A stretch of DNA of 64,000 nucleotides from Corynebacterium pollutisoli. Lineage in GTDB: Bacteria; Actinomycetota; Actinomycetes; Mycobacteriales; Mycobacteriaceae. Of this stretch, positions 47,345 to 55,195 are shown piece by piece. Position numbers and translations under genes: made by a program. The DNA lies in assembly GCF_900177745.1 (NCBI RefSeq), contig NZ_FXAR01000002.1, positions 1 through 64,000 on the forward strand, given 5' to 3'. The notes under the pieces are model-generated. The model made no database searches. It had not been told where the DNA came from and was given only the letters and a program-made list of their open reading frames with translations. Every line of letters starts with the position of its first letter. The stretch's first letter is position 1.

Positions 47345-47612
47345 CCTCCCTTCCGCGCACGTCAACGGTGACGGTGAGATCCGCCCCCGCCACGCGGCAG
47401 GTGCTTATCGACGCCCCGTTGTGCCCCGCCACCTGCGTGGCTGCGACGCAGCCGTCCTCCCCGCGGTAGACGGCGAAGGCCCCCGCCACGGCCGCGAGGT
47501 CCGCGGCCACCCGCGCCCGGTGGTGGGCTTCGACCTGGCCGGCCACCCCGATGACCACGAGGCACAGGCTGAGAAGTGCGGCCGCCGCGCCGGCGGTGAC
47601 GATGGTGGGCAT
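47319..47612 (-). CDS. Rv3654c-like TadE-type pseudopilin
   Basis: The 97-residue protein starts with a hydrophobic helix (VTAGAAAALLSLCLVVIGVAG), followed by the segment VEAHHRARVAADLAAVAGAFAVY and a short domain with two cysteines (GCVAAT and STCRVAG) that could form a disulfide outside the cell. It belongs to the small TadE-like proteins at the end of actinobacterial tad operons. ATG 47612 shares one base with the upstream stop. A motif copy at 47403 encodes GASIS. Confidence 0.8.
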   Translation of the reverse strand: MPTIVTAGAAAALLSLCLVVIGVAGQVEAHHRARVAADLAAVAGAFAVYRGEDGCVAATQVAGHNGASISTCRVAGADLTVTVDVRGREVRATAGPV

Positions 47613-47884
47613 CAGGGCACCTCGACCGGGAAGACGGCCGCGTGGCGGCGCGGTCCCAGCGGGGAGGGCACGCTCGCCACGGCGGTGGCCAGTCCGGAGG
47701 ACTCGCTCACGGCCACGTCGCCCCGGGGTGGGGTGAAGTCCGCGCCGATGGCGTACGCGCGGGCCGCCGCCCCGGCGGTGTCGACGGCCACCAGGTGCGC
47801 GGACATCGTCGCGATGCCCGCCACGATGAGGCCGCACACCGTGACGAGGCTGCCGATGCCGAGCGCCGTCTCGATCGTGGTCAC
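47612..47884 (-). CDS. Rv3655c-like TadE family pseudopilin
   Basis: The 90-residue protein begins VTTIETALGIGSLVTVCGLIV, in which glutamate 5 of the hydrophobic helix matches the type IV pilin position. A prepilin peptidase site is not obvious because the leader is very short. It would be a minor pilin of the tad fibre. GTG 47884 overlaps the preceding stop as GTGA. Confidence 0.8.
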   Translation of the reverse strand: MTTIETALGIGSLVTVCGLIVAGIATMSAHLVAVDTAGAAARAYAIGADFTPPRGDVAVSESSGLATAVASVPSPLGPRRHAAVFPVEVP

Positions 47885-48066
47885 GGGGCGGAGGAGAGGG
47901 CGTCGGTGATGATCCCCTCGATGGCGGAGACGACCGCGGGGGCGTTGATGACGCCGTAGAGCACGGCGGCGAGGGCGGCCGCGGCGAGCGAGCCCATGGC
48001 GTACTCCACCGTCGACATGCCCTTGTCGTCGCGGAGGGTGGTGGTGAGGTGGTTGATGAGGGTCAT
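47881..48066 (-). CDS. flp: Flp-type major pilin (DUF4244)
   Basis: The 61-residue protein has a 16-residue positively charged leader ending at glycine, then MSTVEYAMGSLAAAALAAVL with glutamate at position 5 after the likely cut, the classic Flp prepilin layout. It should be the main subunit of the tad pilus. No prepilin peptidase gene is in the window, so it must be encoded elsewhere. It follows tadC by 10 bases. Confidence 0.85.
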   Translation of the reverse strand: MTLINHLTTTLRDDKGMSTVEYAMGSLAAAALAAVLYGVINAPAVVSAIEGIITDALSSAP

Positions 48067-48076
48067 GGTGTTTCTC

Positions 48077-48631
48077 CTAGGTGAGTAGTTGGGTGCCCAG
48101 GCTGATGACCACGGGGGCCAGGCCCAGGATGAGGAAGGCGGGCAGGAAACAGAGGGTGAGCGGCAGCGCGATGAGCACTCCCGCGCGTTCGGCCCGGGCG
48201 GTGGCCCGGGCGGCGGCGTCGTCGCGCAGGGTGGCGGCGATGCGGCCGGCGGCGGTGGACAGGGCTGCGCCGGAGCGCCCCGACAGGGCGGCCGGGCCGG
48301 CCAGGTCCCGGAGTCCGGGGAGGTCGGCGGCCTCCGCCCAGGCGCGCCGGGCGGGCACCCCGATGGCGAGCAGCGCCGCGATGGTGCGCCACGCGCCCCG
48401 GCTGCCCGTATCGGCCCCGGCGTCGACGAGGGCGGCTGCGGCTGCCGCCGGGGTGAGCCCGGCCTGCAGGCAGGCGGCGTAGAGGTCGATGTCGGCGGCC
48501 ACGGCGAGCAGGTCCGGGTCCCCGCGGCGGCGCGGGCCGTCGCGCGGGGTCTTCGGTCCGAGGTCACGCAGGCGCAGGATGAGCTGCGGGGGCGGCAGGA
48601 GGAGCACGGCGGCGAGGATCAGCAGCGTCAC
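48077..48631 (-). CDS. tadC: TadC-like type II secretion F protein
   Basis: The 184-residue protein has a T2SSF domain (AADIDLYAACLQAGLTPAAA to SGAALSTAAGRIAATLRDDA) with membrane helices at each end. It is about half the length of a proteobacterial TadC but normal for actinobacteria. It would form the inner-membrane platform with TadB. GTG 48631 overlaps the tadB stop as GTGA. Confidence 0.85.
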   Translation of the reverse strand: MTLLILAAVLLLPPPQLILRLRDLGPKTPRDGPRRRGDPDLLAVAADIDLYAACLQAGLTPAAAAAALVDAGADTGSRGAWRTIAALLAIGVPARRAWAEAADLPGLRDLAGPAALSGRSGAALSTAAGRIAATLRDDAAARATARAERAGVLIALPLTLCFLPAFLILGLAPVVISLGTQLLT

Positions 48632-49392
48632 GGGGCGGCCCTCCCGATGATGTGGCGGGACCAGAGGAAACCGCCGGCGGCCAGGGTGGTGCCCGTGACC
48701 AGCAGGATCCCGCCGAGCCCGCCGCCGGTGAGGAACCCGACGGGGTCGGCCCCCATCGCGGTGCCCATGCCCACGCCGGCCAGCGGCAGGAGGGTGAGGA
48801 TGACGGCGGTGGCCTGCGGTCCCTGCAGCGTGGCGGTGGTGGCGGCGCGGTGGCGGAGGCGGGCGTCGAGACGCAGGCGGGCCTGCTCCACCAACGGCGC
48901 GAGCGGCAGCCCGTGGCGTTCCGACAGGGACCACAGGGTGCCGAGGGGTGCCAGTTCGGCGGGGCCGTCGAGCAGCACGGCCGCCCCGGACAACCCGCGG
49001 CCGACCCGGGTGCGCACCTGGTTGAGGGTGGTCGCCAGCTCGGTGGGGGTGTCGGCGGGCAGGTTCCCCGCCGCGTGATCGACGGCCATGGACATGGTGT
49101 GCCCGGCGCGCAGTTCGCCGTCGAGGAGTCCGAGGAAGGCGGCGGTGTGTGCTTCTCGACGCCGCCTCCTCCCCCGCTCCCGCATGTCCCGGCCGACCCA
49201 CGCGGCGGTGCCCAGCACGAGGAGCAGGGCGACGGTGCCCGAGGCGCTGCCCAGCAGGATGAACAGCACGGCCCCGGCCCCGAGGACGGGGAGTCCGAGC
49301 AGGCGGGCGTCGGGTGCCACGGCATGCAGGCGGCCGGACGGCGACGGGGCGGGCAGGGCCAGGTGGGCGGCGAGCAGCAGGAGCGGGGTCAT
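48628..49392 (-). CDS. tadB: TadB-like type II secretion F protein
   Basis: The 254-residue protein has two N-terminal membrane helices, an RRRR-rich stop segment near residue 70, a T2SSF helical domain (FLGLLDGELRAGHTMSMAV to ERHGLPLAPLVEQARLRLD) and two C-terminal helices. It is the platform partner of TadC. ATG 49392 overlaps the ATPase stop as ATGA, which rules out the longer frame to 49458. Confidence 0.87.
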   Translation of the reverse strand: MTPLLLLAAHLALPAPSPSGRLHAVAPDARLLGLPVLGAGAVLFILLGSASGTVALLLVLGTAAWVGRDMRERGRRRRREAHTAAFLGLLDGELRAGHTMSMAVDHAAGNLPADTPTELATTLNQVRTRVGRGLSGAAVLLDGPAELAPLGTLWSLSERHGLPLAPLVEQARLRLDARLRHRAATTATLQGPQATAVILTLLPLAGVGMGTAMGADPVGFLTGGGLGGILLVTGTTLAAGGFLWSRHIIGRAAP

Positions 49393-50528
49393 GTGGACGC
49401 GGTCACCTCCGCCTGCAGCTCGGCGAAACCGGGCAGCGCGCCGTGGTCGGCGTCCCACACGGGGTGGGCCTCCACCGGGTTGCCGCGCAGCAGGCCGATC
49501 TGGTGGACCCGGCGGCGGCCGTCGCTGCCGCGGCGCATGACGACGACCACGTCCATCGCCGCCGCCAGCTGGGAGTGCAGCGCGGTGCGGGTCATCCCGC
49601 CGAGGGCGGCCAGGGCCTCCATGCGGGCGGGGACCTCGGCGAGGGCGTTGGCGTGGATGGTGCCGGCGCCACCCTCATGGCCGGTGTTGAGTGCGGCGAG
49701 CAGGTCGACGACCTCCGCCCCGCGGATCTCCCCGACGATGATGCGGTCGGGGCGCATGCGCAGCGCCTGCCGGAGCAGGTCGGCCATGGTGATCTCCCCC
49801 GAACCCTCAACGTTGCGGCCGCGCGCCACCAGGTTGAGCACGTGCGGGTGCCGGGGCTGGAGTTCGGCGGTGTCCTCGATGCACAGGATGCGTTCCTGCG
49901 GGCCCACCTCGGCCAGCAGCGCGGCGAGCAGGGTGGTCTTCCCCGTGCCGGTGCCGCCGACGACGAGGAAGGCCCGGCGGCAGCGCACGAGGCCACGCAG
50001 CACGGCAGCGATCTCCTCGCTCACGGTGCCGCGGGCGACCAGCTCGTCGAGGGTGGTGGTGGCCTGACGGAGAACCCTCAGACTGAGGCAGGTGTGCCGG
50101 GCGGACGGCGGGGCCAGCAGGGCGTGGAGGCGGATGATGGAGCCGTCGTCGCGGGTGAGGCGGCCGTCGGCGAAGGGCTGCGCGTCGTCGAGACGTCGCC
50201 CGCAGGAGGTGGCGAGGCGGGTGGCCAACTGGCGGACTGCGGCGTCGTCGCCGAAACTCACGTCCGCGCGTTCCAGTCCGCGACCCCGGTCGAACCACAC
50301 CTCGTCGGGCCCGTTGACCACGATGTCGGTGATGCCCTCGGTGGAGAGCACGGGCTCGAGGGGGCCGACGCCGGTGGAGTCGTGGCGGAGCCGACGCAGC
50401 AGGTCGAGGACGTCGACGTCGGAGATGACCCCGGCCTCCTCCCGGATGAGACGGACGATGTCGGCCGCGTCCGCGCCGGCGGGGGAGTCGACGAGGCGGC
50501 GCTGCACCTTCTCGAAGAGGTCGTTCAC
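49389..50528 (-). CDS. tadA: TadA/CpaF pilus assembly ATPase
   Basis: The 379-residue ATPase has Walker A VVGGTGTGKTTLL, the Asp box around ERILCIEDTAELQ, Walker B RIIVGEIRGAEVVDLL and the His box HEGGAGTIHANAL. It drives pilin assembly at the cytoplasmic side of the TadBC platform. The start is GTG 50528, overlapping the CpaE-like gene's stop. The N-terminal domain is shorter than in some CpaF proteins but contains the family's RRLRHDSTGVGPLEP region. Confidence 0.93.
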   Translation of the reverse strand: MNDLFEKVQRRLVDSPAGADAADIVRLIREEAGVISDVDVLDLLRRLRHDSTGVGPLEPVLSTEGITDIVVNGPDEVWFDRGRGLERADVSFGDDAAVRQLATRLATSCGRRLDDAQPFADGRLTRDDGSIIRLHALLAPPSARHTCLSLRVLRQATTTLDELVARGTVSEEIAAVLRGLVRCRRAFLVVGGTGTGKTTLLAALLAEVGPQERILCIEDTAELQPRHPHVLNLVARGRNVEGSGEITMADLLRQALRMRPDRIIVGEIRGAEVVDLLAALNTGHEGGAGTIHANALAEVPARMEALAALGGMTRTALHSQLAAAMDVVVVMRRGSDGRRRVHQIGLLRGNPVEAHPVWDADHGALPGFAELQAEVTAST

Positions 50529-51595
50529 AGCGTCACCCCGGCGTGCTCCAGCACGAGGCGGGCGGTGGCGGACAGCTGTCCGGGGAGGCGGTCCGGCAGG
50601 CCCCCGAGCTCGACGGTGCGGGACAGACGGGGGACGTTGCCCAGGGGCGTGATCATGTCGCAGTGGGTGATCTTCTCCAGGTCCCCGGTGCCCAGGCCCG
50701 ACCAGTGGCGGTGCCGCACCACCCCGGCGACGGTGCAGCGCCGGGCGGTGAAGCGCGCGACGAGTCCGGCGGCCGCGGCGGCGGGCCGCACCTCGGCCGG
50801 GACGACGATCGCCACGTGCCGACAGGCGTCGGCGACGGCGTCCGCCACCTCCCCGCCGCCGGGCATGTCGATGATGGTCACCCCGGGGGCGGCCCGGAGT
50901 GCCTCGAGCACCGGCCCGACCAGGCCCGGGGTGAGGCGGAAGGGGTCGGCGATGGTGCTGCGGGCGGCGGACAGGCAGGCGATGCCGTCGGAGGTGGTCG
51001 GCAGGGCCGCCCGGAGATCCGCCCCGTCCACCGTGCCCTCCCCCAACCGGAGTTCCGGCCAGCGGATCCCCGGGGTCTCCTCGAGCCCGAGCAGCAGATC
51101 GAGTCCACCGGAGCGGTCGTCGGCGTCGATGAGCGTGACCGGGTGCGCGCCGGCGGCGACCCGGGCCATGGCGGCGGCGAGAGTCGACGCCCCGGCCCCG
51201 CCGGCCGCCCCGCAGACGGCGAGGAGGACACCCGGGGAGCCCGGGGCGGGTCCCGGCGTCGCGGGCACCCGGCTGTGTCCCACCGCCGCGAGCAGGTCCG
51301 GGGCCTGGGCGGGCAGCACCCAGGCGTCCTCGGCGTGGGCCTGCAGGGCGGTCTGCCAGTCGACCGGCCCGGGGTCGGCGGCGAGGAAGTGGATGCCGGG
51401 CCGCCGGTCGAGGGTGGCGACGTGGCGGGCGGTGTCGGCGTCGACGAGCACGGCGTGCGCGCGGGGCAGCAGGCGGGTGATCTCGCGGGGGTCGATGGTG
51501 TCGATGACGTCGTGGCCGGTGGCCGCCGCCACGTGGGTGGCCTCCGGGTGGATGACGGGATCACTCACGGCGACGAGGATGAAGGTGCTGGTCAT
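50525..51595 (-). CDS. CpaE/Ssd-like MinD-family ATPase
   Basis: The 356-residue protein has an N-terminal receiver-like region of about 120 residues and a C-terminal ParA/MinD domain with GAAGGAGASTLAAAMARV. The deviant Walker A carries alanine where the signature lysine is expected, and the switch region reads IIDMPGG. The mycobacterial equivalent is Rv3660c (Ssd, septum site determining protein). It starts the tad operon and probably localises the pilus machine or links it to division. ATP hydrolysis may be weak or absent. Confidence 0.85.
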   Translation of the reverse strand: MTSTFILVAVSDPVIHPEATHVAAATGHDVIDTIDPREITRLLPRAHAVLVDADTARHVATLDRRPGIHFLAADPGPVDWQTALQAHAEDAWVLPAQAPDLLAAVGHSRVPATPGPAPGSPGVLLAVCGAAGGAGASTLAAAMARVAAGAHPVTLIDADDRSGGLDLLLGLEETPGIRWPELRLGEGTVDGADLRAALPTTSDGIACLSAARSTIADPFRLTPGLVGPVLEALRAAPGVTIIDMPGGGEVADAVADACRHVAIVVPAEVRPAAAAAGLVARFTARRCTVAGVVRHRHWSGLGTGDLEKITHCDMITPLGNVPRLSRTVELGGLPDRLPGQLSATARLVLEHAGVTL

Positions 51596-51647
51596 GGCCC
51601 CACCATCGCCTGAGCCGTGGCCCCGGACAAGAGGACGACGCCCGGCC

Positions 51648-51697
51648 TGTGGATAACTTGGGTGACTGATGACGGATCATCATCGTTCTGTGGATAA
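51648..51697 (-). promoter_or_regulatory. two direct DnaA boxes, 41 bp apart, upstream of the tad operon
   Basis: TGTGGATAA occurs at 51648-51656 and 51689-51697, both reading TTATCCACA on the minus strand. They lie 53-102 bases upstream of the CpaE-like start and about 60 bases beyond the 3' end of the 6C RNA. The 41-base spacing equals that at 38582/38623. Control of the tad operon by DnaA is a hypothesis. Confidence 0.6.
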
Positions 51698-51756
51698 CCA
51701 CCGCCACCGAGTGGTCGCGCGCCGGTGGGCATGTCACACTGACGGCGCCCGGGGGA

Positions 51757-51837
51757 GAAATAAGGGACGGCCCGCGCCTCGGGGGGGGTGTGCGCGGGCC
51801 GTCTGTAACCCGGCATCGGGGGGGATTGCCGGGGCAG
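51757..51837 (-). ncRNA. 6C small RNA (B11/ncRv13660c homologue)
   Basis: On the minus strand two consecutive hairpins have C-rich loops: stem CCCGGCA/TGCCGGG (51827-51833 with 51809-51815) with seven Cs in the loop, and stem GACGGCCCGCGC/GCGCGGGCCGTC (51792-51803 with 51766-51777) with eight Cs. CTTATTTC follows the second stem as a terminator tail. TATACAGT at 51843-51850 gives a -10 for a start near 51837. This is the 6C RNA structure, and the location between the Rv3660c and Rv3661 equivalents matches M. tuberculosis B11. The C-rich loops pair with G-rich mRNA sites there. The ends given are estimates. Confidence 0.9.
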
Positions 51838-52046
51838 GCCGCACTGTATATCGGGGCCTTGCAAGAGGAATTATGGCACACCTTTCGGCTCATGACAATA
51901 CCGGGGCGACGACTTTCTCGAAAAGGCTTTCTATGCCGCGAATCGTTTCCGACAAGCACAACTCGACAACCACTTTCACCCCACCAGTATCACCTGCACC
52001 ACATTCACCTTACGTTTCACAGGGTGGAGGTCTACACTGTGTCCTC

Positions 52047-52883
52047 ATGAACCCCGGGTCTCCTGCACGCAAGCAGGCCACCACGCCAGACACCCCGCGC
52101 GTGGCGGCCTTCTTCGACCTGGACAAAACCATCATCGCCACCTCCTCCGCCTTCGCCTTCGGACGCGAGTTCATGCACAACGGACTCATCACCACCTCCG
52201 AGGCCCTGCAGATGTCCCTGGCCAAGGCCACCTACATGATCGCCGGCCAGTCGAGTGAGCAGATGGACTCCACCCGCGACCAGCTCGCCGCCCTCGTGGC
52301 CGGCTGGTCCGTCGAGCAGGTCCGCACCATCGCCTCCGAGACGATGCACAACGTGGTCACCCCGGCCATCTACGCCGAGGCCCGCGAGCTCATCGCCTTC
52401 CACCGCAGCGCCGGCCACGACGTCATCATCATCTCCGCCTCCGCCTCCCACCTCGTCGATCTCATCGCGGAGGAGCTGGGCATCGACCAGGTCGTCGCCA
52501 CCGAGCTGGAGGTCGAGGACGGCCGTTTCACCGGTGAGATCCTCTTCTACTGCAAGGGTGACGCCAAGGCACAGGCCATCACGGACCTCGCGGCGGAGAA
52601 CAACTACGACCTCTCCGTCAGCTACGCCTACTCCGATTCGGCCACCGACATCCCCATGCTGCAGGCCGTGGGCAATCCCATCGCCGTCAATCCGGACCGC
52701 GCCATGAAGAAGGCCGCCCTGGAGAACGGGTGGGAGATCCGCACCTTCCGCGACCCGGTGCCGCTGTTCCAGATGCCCTCGCCCCGCGAGATCAGCATCG
52801 GCGCGTCGATCGTGGCTGTCATCTCCGCCGCCGCAGCCGGCGGCATCTGGTGGGCGCAGCGCGGCCGCCGCGGCTCCGCCTGA
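52047..52883 (+). CDS. HAD-IB family phosphatase (Rv3661-like)
   Basis: The 278-residue protein has the HAD nucleophile motif AAFFDLDKTIIATSSAFAF, motif II serine in IIISASASHLVD, the lysine region CKGDAKAQAI and motif III YAYSDSATDIPMLQAVG, followed by a C-terminal membrane helix (IGASIVAVISAAAAGGIWW). It resembles SerB-type hydrolases; the substrate is unknown. ATG 52047 is chosen because TACACT lies at -14 to -9; the open frame back to 51669 runs through the 6C RNA locus. The 451-base gap upstream holds only that RNA and the DnaA boxes. Confidence 0.87.
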   Translation: MNPGSPARKQATTPDTPRVAAFFDLDKTIIATSSAFAFGREFMHNGLITTSEALQMSLAKATYMIAGQSSEQMDSTRDQLAALVAGWSVEQVRTIASETMHNVVTPAIYAEARELIAFHRSAGHDVIIISASASHLVDLIAEELGIDQVVATELEVEDGRFTGEILFYCKGDAKAQAITDLAAENNYDLSVSYAYSDSATDIPMLQAVGNPIAVNPDRAMKKAALENGWEIRTFRDPVPLFQMPSPREISIGASIVAVISAAAAGGIWWAQRGRRGSA

Positions 52884-52906
52884 ACCTGACGCTACAGCAC
52901 CTGCCG

Positions 52907-53599
52907 CTACAGCGCCCGGGCGATGGCCTCCGCCTCCTCGGCGCCCGCGATCCACGACCGCAGCGACAGCTCGAGGAACTCCCCGGCACTGCCCTGCGCC
53001 CACGCCCGCGCCGCCGCCAGATATTCGTCCCGGTGCCGCAGAAGGTAGGTCTCCGGCACGGCCAGCCCGCGCGGATCCAGGCCAGTCGTCACCGCCGCGA
53101 GACGCCCGGCGGCCCGCGCCACCAGCCCGGACCGGTTCCCGAACAGCTCGTGCGCCAGGATCTCGGCGTGCACCACCTGCGGCAGCAGCACGTCGTGCGT
53201 CCCGCCCGCCAACCACCCGGCCAGGCGCTGCAGCCGCTCCGGGGAGCCCTCCGGACGGCCCCCGCCTCCGGCGAGGACGGACATCCGCGCGAGGATCTGC
53301 AGTGGTGCCCGCCCGAAGACCCGCGCCGACGCCTGCAGGGAATCGGGGGCCAGCATGCTGGAGACCGAGATGGACGCGCCGAGCACCCCGACCGGCTCGT
53401 CGCCGAGGCGGACGGTGGGATCGTCGATGAGCGCGGACGTGCGGGCACCCCGCAGCACGGACTCCGATCCGGTGACCTCCGCGCGGCGCAGCGACACGGG
53501 TCGCCGGTGGACGGCGGCGACGGCCTGCTGCGCGGAGTCGGCCAGCGAGGCGACGTCGCCGAGTCGGAGAAGAGGTTGCAGGGGGTCAGCCGCGGACAT
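52907..53599 (-). CDS. Rv3662c-like conserved hypothetical protein
   Basis: The 230-residue protein is mainly helical, with no signal, membrane segment or catalytic motif that I recognise. Conserved-looking stretches include LLPQVVHAEILAHELFGNRSGLVARAAGRL and YLLRHRDEYLAAARAWAQGSAGEFLELS-type segments near the C-terminus; histidines and glutamates there might bind metal, but this is speculation. ATG 53599 is chosen because TATCGT lies at -13 to -8. Its place after the HAD phosphatase matches Rv3662c. Confidence 0.65.
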   Translation of the reverse strand: MSAADPLQPLLRLGDVASLADSAQQAVAAVHRRPVSLRRAEVTGSESVLRGARTSALIDDPTVRLGDEPVGVLGASISVSSMLAPDSLQASARVFGRAPLQILARMSVLAGGGGRPEGSPERLQRLAGWLAGGTHDVLLPQVVHAEILAHELFGNRSGLVARAAGRLAAVTTGLDPRGLAVPETYLLRHRDEYLAAARAWAQGSAGEFLELSLRSWIAGAEEAEAIARAL

Positions 53600-53709
53600 A
53601 TCCACTACGATAGCGCTGTGAGGGTTGCACATTCACTGTGAATCCGTGGCACCATGGTCAGGAATAGCCGACACCATATGACAGCATGACAGCAGCAGGA
53701 AGGCACATC

Positions 53710-54213
53710 GTGAGCAACAAGGGACTTTTCACCGACGGACCGAAGGACTTCACTCCGCGGGTCAGCTCGATTCCGCTGAGTGACGTTGACACGACCCGCG
53801 CCGGCGAGGGCTCCATCGGCGACCTGGTCTCCAACGCCACCGCGCAGATGTCCTCCCTGTTCCGCGCCGAGCTGGAGCTGGCCAAGACCGAGCTCGCCGG
53901 CGAGGCGAAGAAGGGCGCCATCGGTGGCGGCCTGTTCGGCGTCGCCGGTGTTATCGCCCTCTACTCCTCCTTCTTCTTCTTCTTCTTCGCCGCGGAGCTG
54001 TTGAGCACCTGGCTGGAGCGCTGGGCCTCCTTCCTCATTGTCTTCCTGTTCATGCTGCTGCTCGCCGCGCTGCTGGCCCTGTTCGGCTGGAAGAAGGTCA
54101 AGACGGTCGGCGCCCCGCAGAAGACGATCAACTCGGTCAACGAACTGAAGAACCTGGTTCCGGGGCAGGCCACGCAGAAGCTCGAGGCCCGCAACCGCGG
54201 GATGTACAGCTAG
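53710..54213 (+). CDS. phage-holin-3-like (DUF1469) membrane protein
   Basis: The 167-residue protein has an N-terminal segment of about 35 residues, an amphipathic helix AQMSSLFRAELELAKTELAGEAKKG, and two membrane helices, one containing SSFFFFFFAAELL, as in the putative Actinobacteriophage holin III / DUF1469 family. These are cellular proteins of unknown role despite the name. GTG 53710 has AGGAAGG upstream; ATG 53686 is the alternative. ATTCACTGTGAAT at 53631-53643 is an inverted repeat in the divergent promoter region. A strong terminator follows. Confidence 0.75.
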   Translation: MSNKGLFTDGPKDFTPRVSSIPLSDVDTTRAGEGSIGDLVSNATAQMSSLFRAELELAKTELAGEAKKGAIGGGLFGVAGVIALYSSFFFFFFAAELLSTWLERWASFLIVFLFMLLLAALLALFGWKKVKTVGAPQKTINSVNELKNLVPGQATQKLEARNRGMYS

Positions 54214-54225
54214 CCCGTCCCCCGC

Positions 54226-54263
54226 ATCCGCCCGCGCAGTCACCGCGAGGGCGGATTTTTCTT
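54226..54263 (+). terminator. rho-independent terminator
   Basis: ATCCGCCCGCGC (54226-54237) pairs with GCGAGGGCGGAT (54245-54256) with one mismatch, followed by TTTTTCTTT. It closes the DUF1469 gene. Confidence 0.85.
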
Positions 54264-54286
54264 TGCTCAACCGGAGAGGAGTCCCC

Positions 54287-55195
54287 GTGTTCCCGCGCCG
54301 CCGCCCGCTGTCGCCGTCCGTCGTGGAGCTCGACGGCCCCTTCCGCCACCAGCTCGTGCACACCCGCGGGATCCGGCTCCACGCGGCGGTGGCCGGCCGC
54401 CCGCAGGACCCGCTGGTGGTGCTGCTGCACAGTGCCTTCGGCGGCTGGTTCGAGTACCGCCGGGTCATCGCCCCGTTGGCGGCCCGGGGGTTCCACGTCG
54501 CGGCCGTCGACGCCCGCGGCTACGGCCTCAGCGACAAGCCGCCGTCAACGGCCGGGGATGATCTGCGCACCGCCGCCGGGGACATCGCCGGGCTCATCCG
54601 CGCCCTGGGCCACGAGCGGGCGATCGTCGTCGGGGCGGATTCGGGTGGCACCGTCGCCTGGGCGTTGGCCGCGAACTACCCCGACATGGTCGCGGGGCTC
54701 GTGTCCGTCAGCGCCGCCCACCCCGTCGACCTGCGGCGCGCCATCGCGGCGCGCCCGTGGTACCACGTGCGCACCATGGCCCGGCCCGGGTTGCCGTTGC
54801 TCGGCACCGCCGCTTATCGACGCCACCTCCTCGCCTCCACCGCCCCGGAGTTCCGGCACTCCCCGGAGTGTGCCGAGGAGCTTCACCTCCGGCTGCAGTC
54901 GGCGCGGATCAGCAACGCCCGCCCCGGGATGCTGCGGGCCAACCGGCTGCTCACGGCGTCGGTGTCGGCCCGCTGGCTCCACACCACCGTCGCGGCCCCC
55001 ACCCTGCTCCTGCAGCCCCCGCTGCCGATGTGGCGGCACCTGGCGCGCCGTTCCCTGCGGCGGATCTCCGGAGACGTCGCCGTGCGGCACGTAGCACGGA
55101 CGCGGGACCTGCCGCACGTGGAGAACCCGTCGGCCTTCGTCGAGACGGTCGCGGAGTTCGCCGACAACGCCGACAACGCCGACAACCACGCCTAA
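54287..55195 (+). CDS. alpha/beta hydrolase, EphE-like epoxide hydrolase
   Basis: The 302-residue protein has the oxyanion region LLHSAFGGWFEYR, DARGYGLSDKP and the nucleophile elbow VVGADSGGTVAW, where aspartate replaces the usual serine, as in epoxide hydrolases. The C-terminal histidine is likely that in DLPHVENPSAF. The gene precedes a convergent marP, the same as ephE (Rv3670)-marP (Rv3671c). GTG 54287 has GAGAGGAG upstream. The C-terminus ends in DNADNADN, coded by three direct copies of a 9-base unit, and overlaps marP by four bases. Confidence 0.8.
   Translation: MFPRRRPLSPSVVELDGPFRHQLVHTRGIRLHAAVAGRPQDPLVVLLHSAFGGWFEYRRVIAPLAARGFHVAAVDARGYGLSDKPPSTAGDDLRTAAGDIAGLIRALGHERAIVVGADSGGTVAWALAANYPDMVAGLVSVSAAHPVDLRRAIAARPWYHVRTMARPGLPLLGTAAYRRHLLASTAPEFRHSPECAEELHLRLQSARISNARPGMLRANRLLTASVSARWLHTTVAAPTLLLQPPLPMWRHLARRSLRRISGDVAVRHVARTRDLPHVENPSAFVETVAEFADNADNADNHA

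Noticed and set aside
51669-52046. N-terminal extension of the HAD phosphatase
   Set aside because: The extra codons run through the 6C RNA locus and a DnaA box; the family begins near ATG 52047, which has a TACACT -10 box.
53710-54213. Holin gene as evidence of a prophage
   Set aside because: DUF1469/holin-3-like genes are chromosomal housekeeping genes in actinobacteria, and the neighbours are collinear with Mycobacterium.
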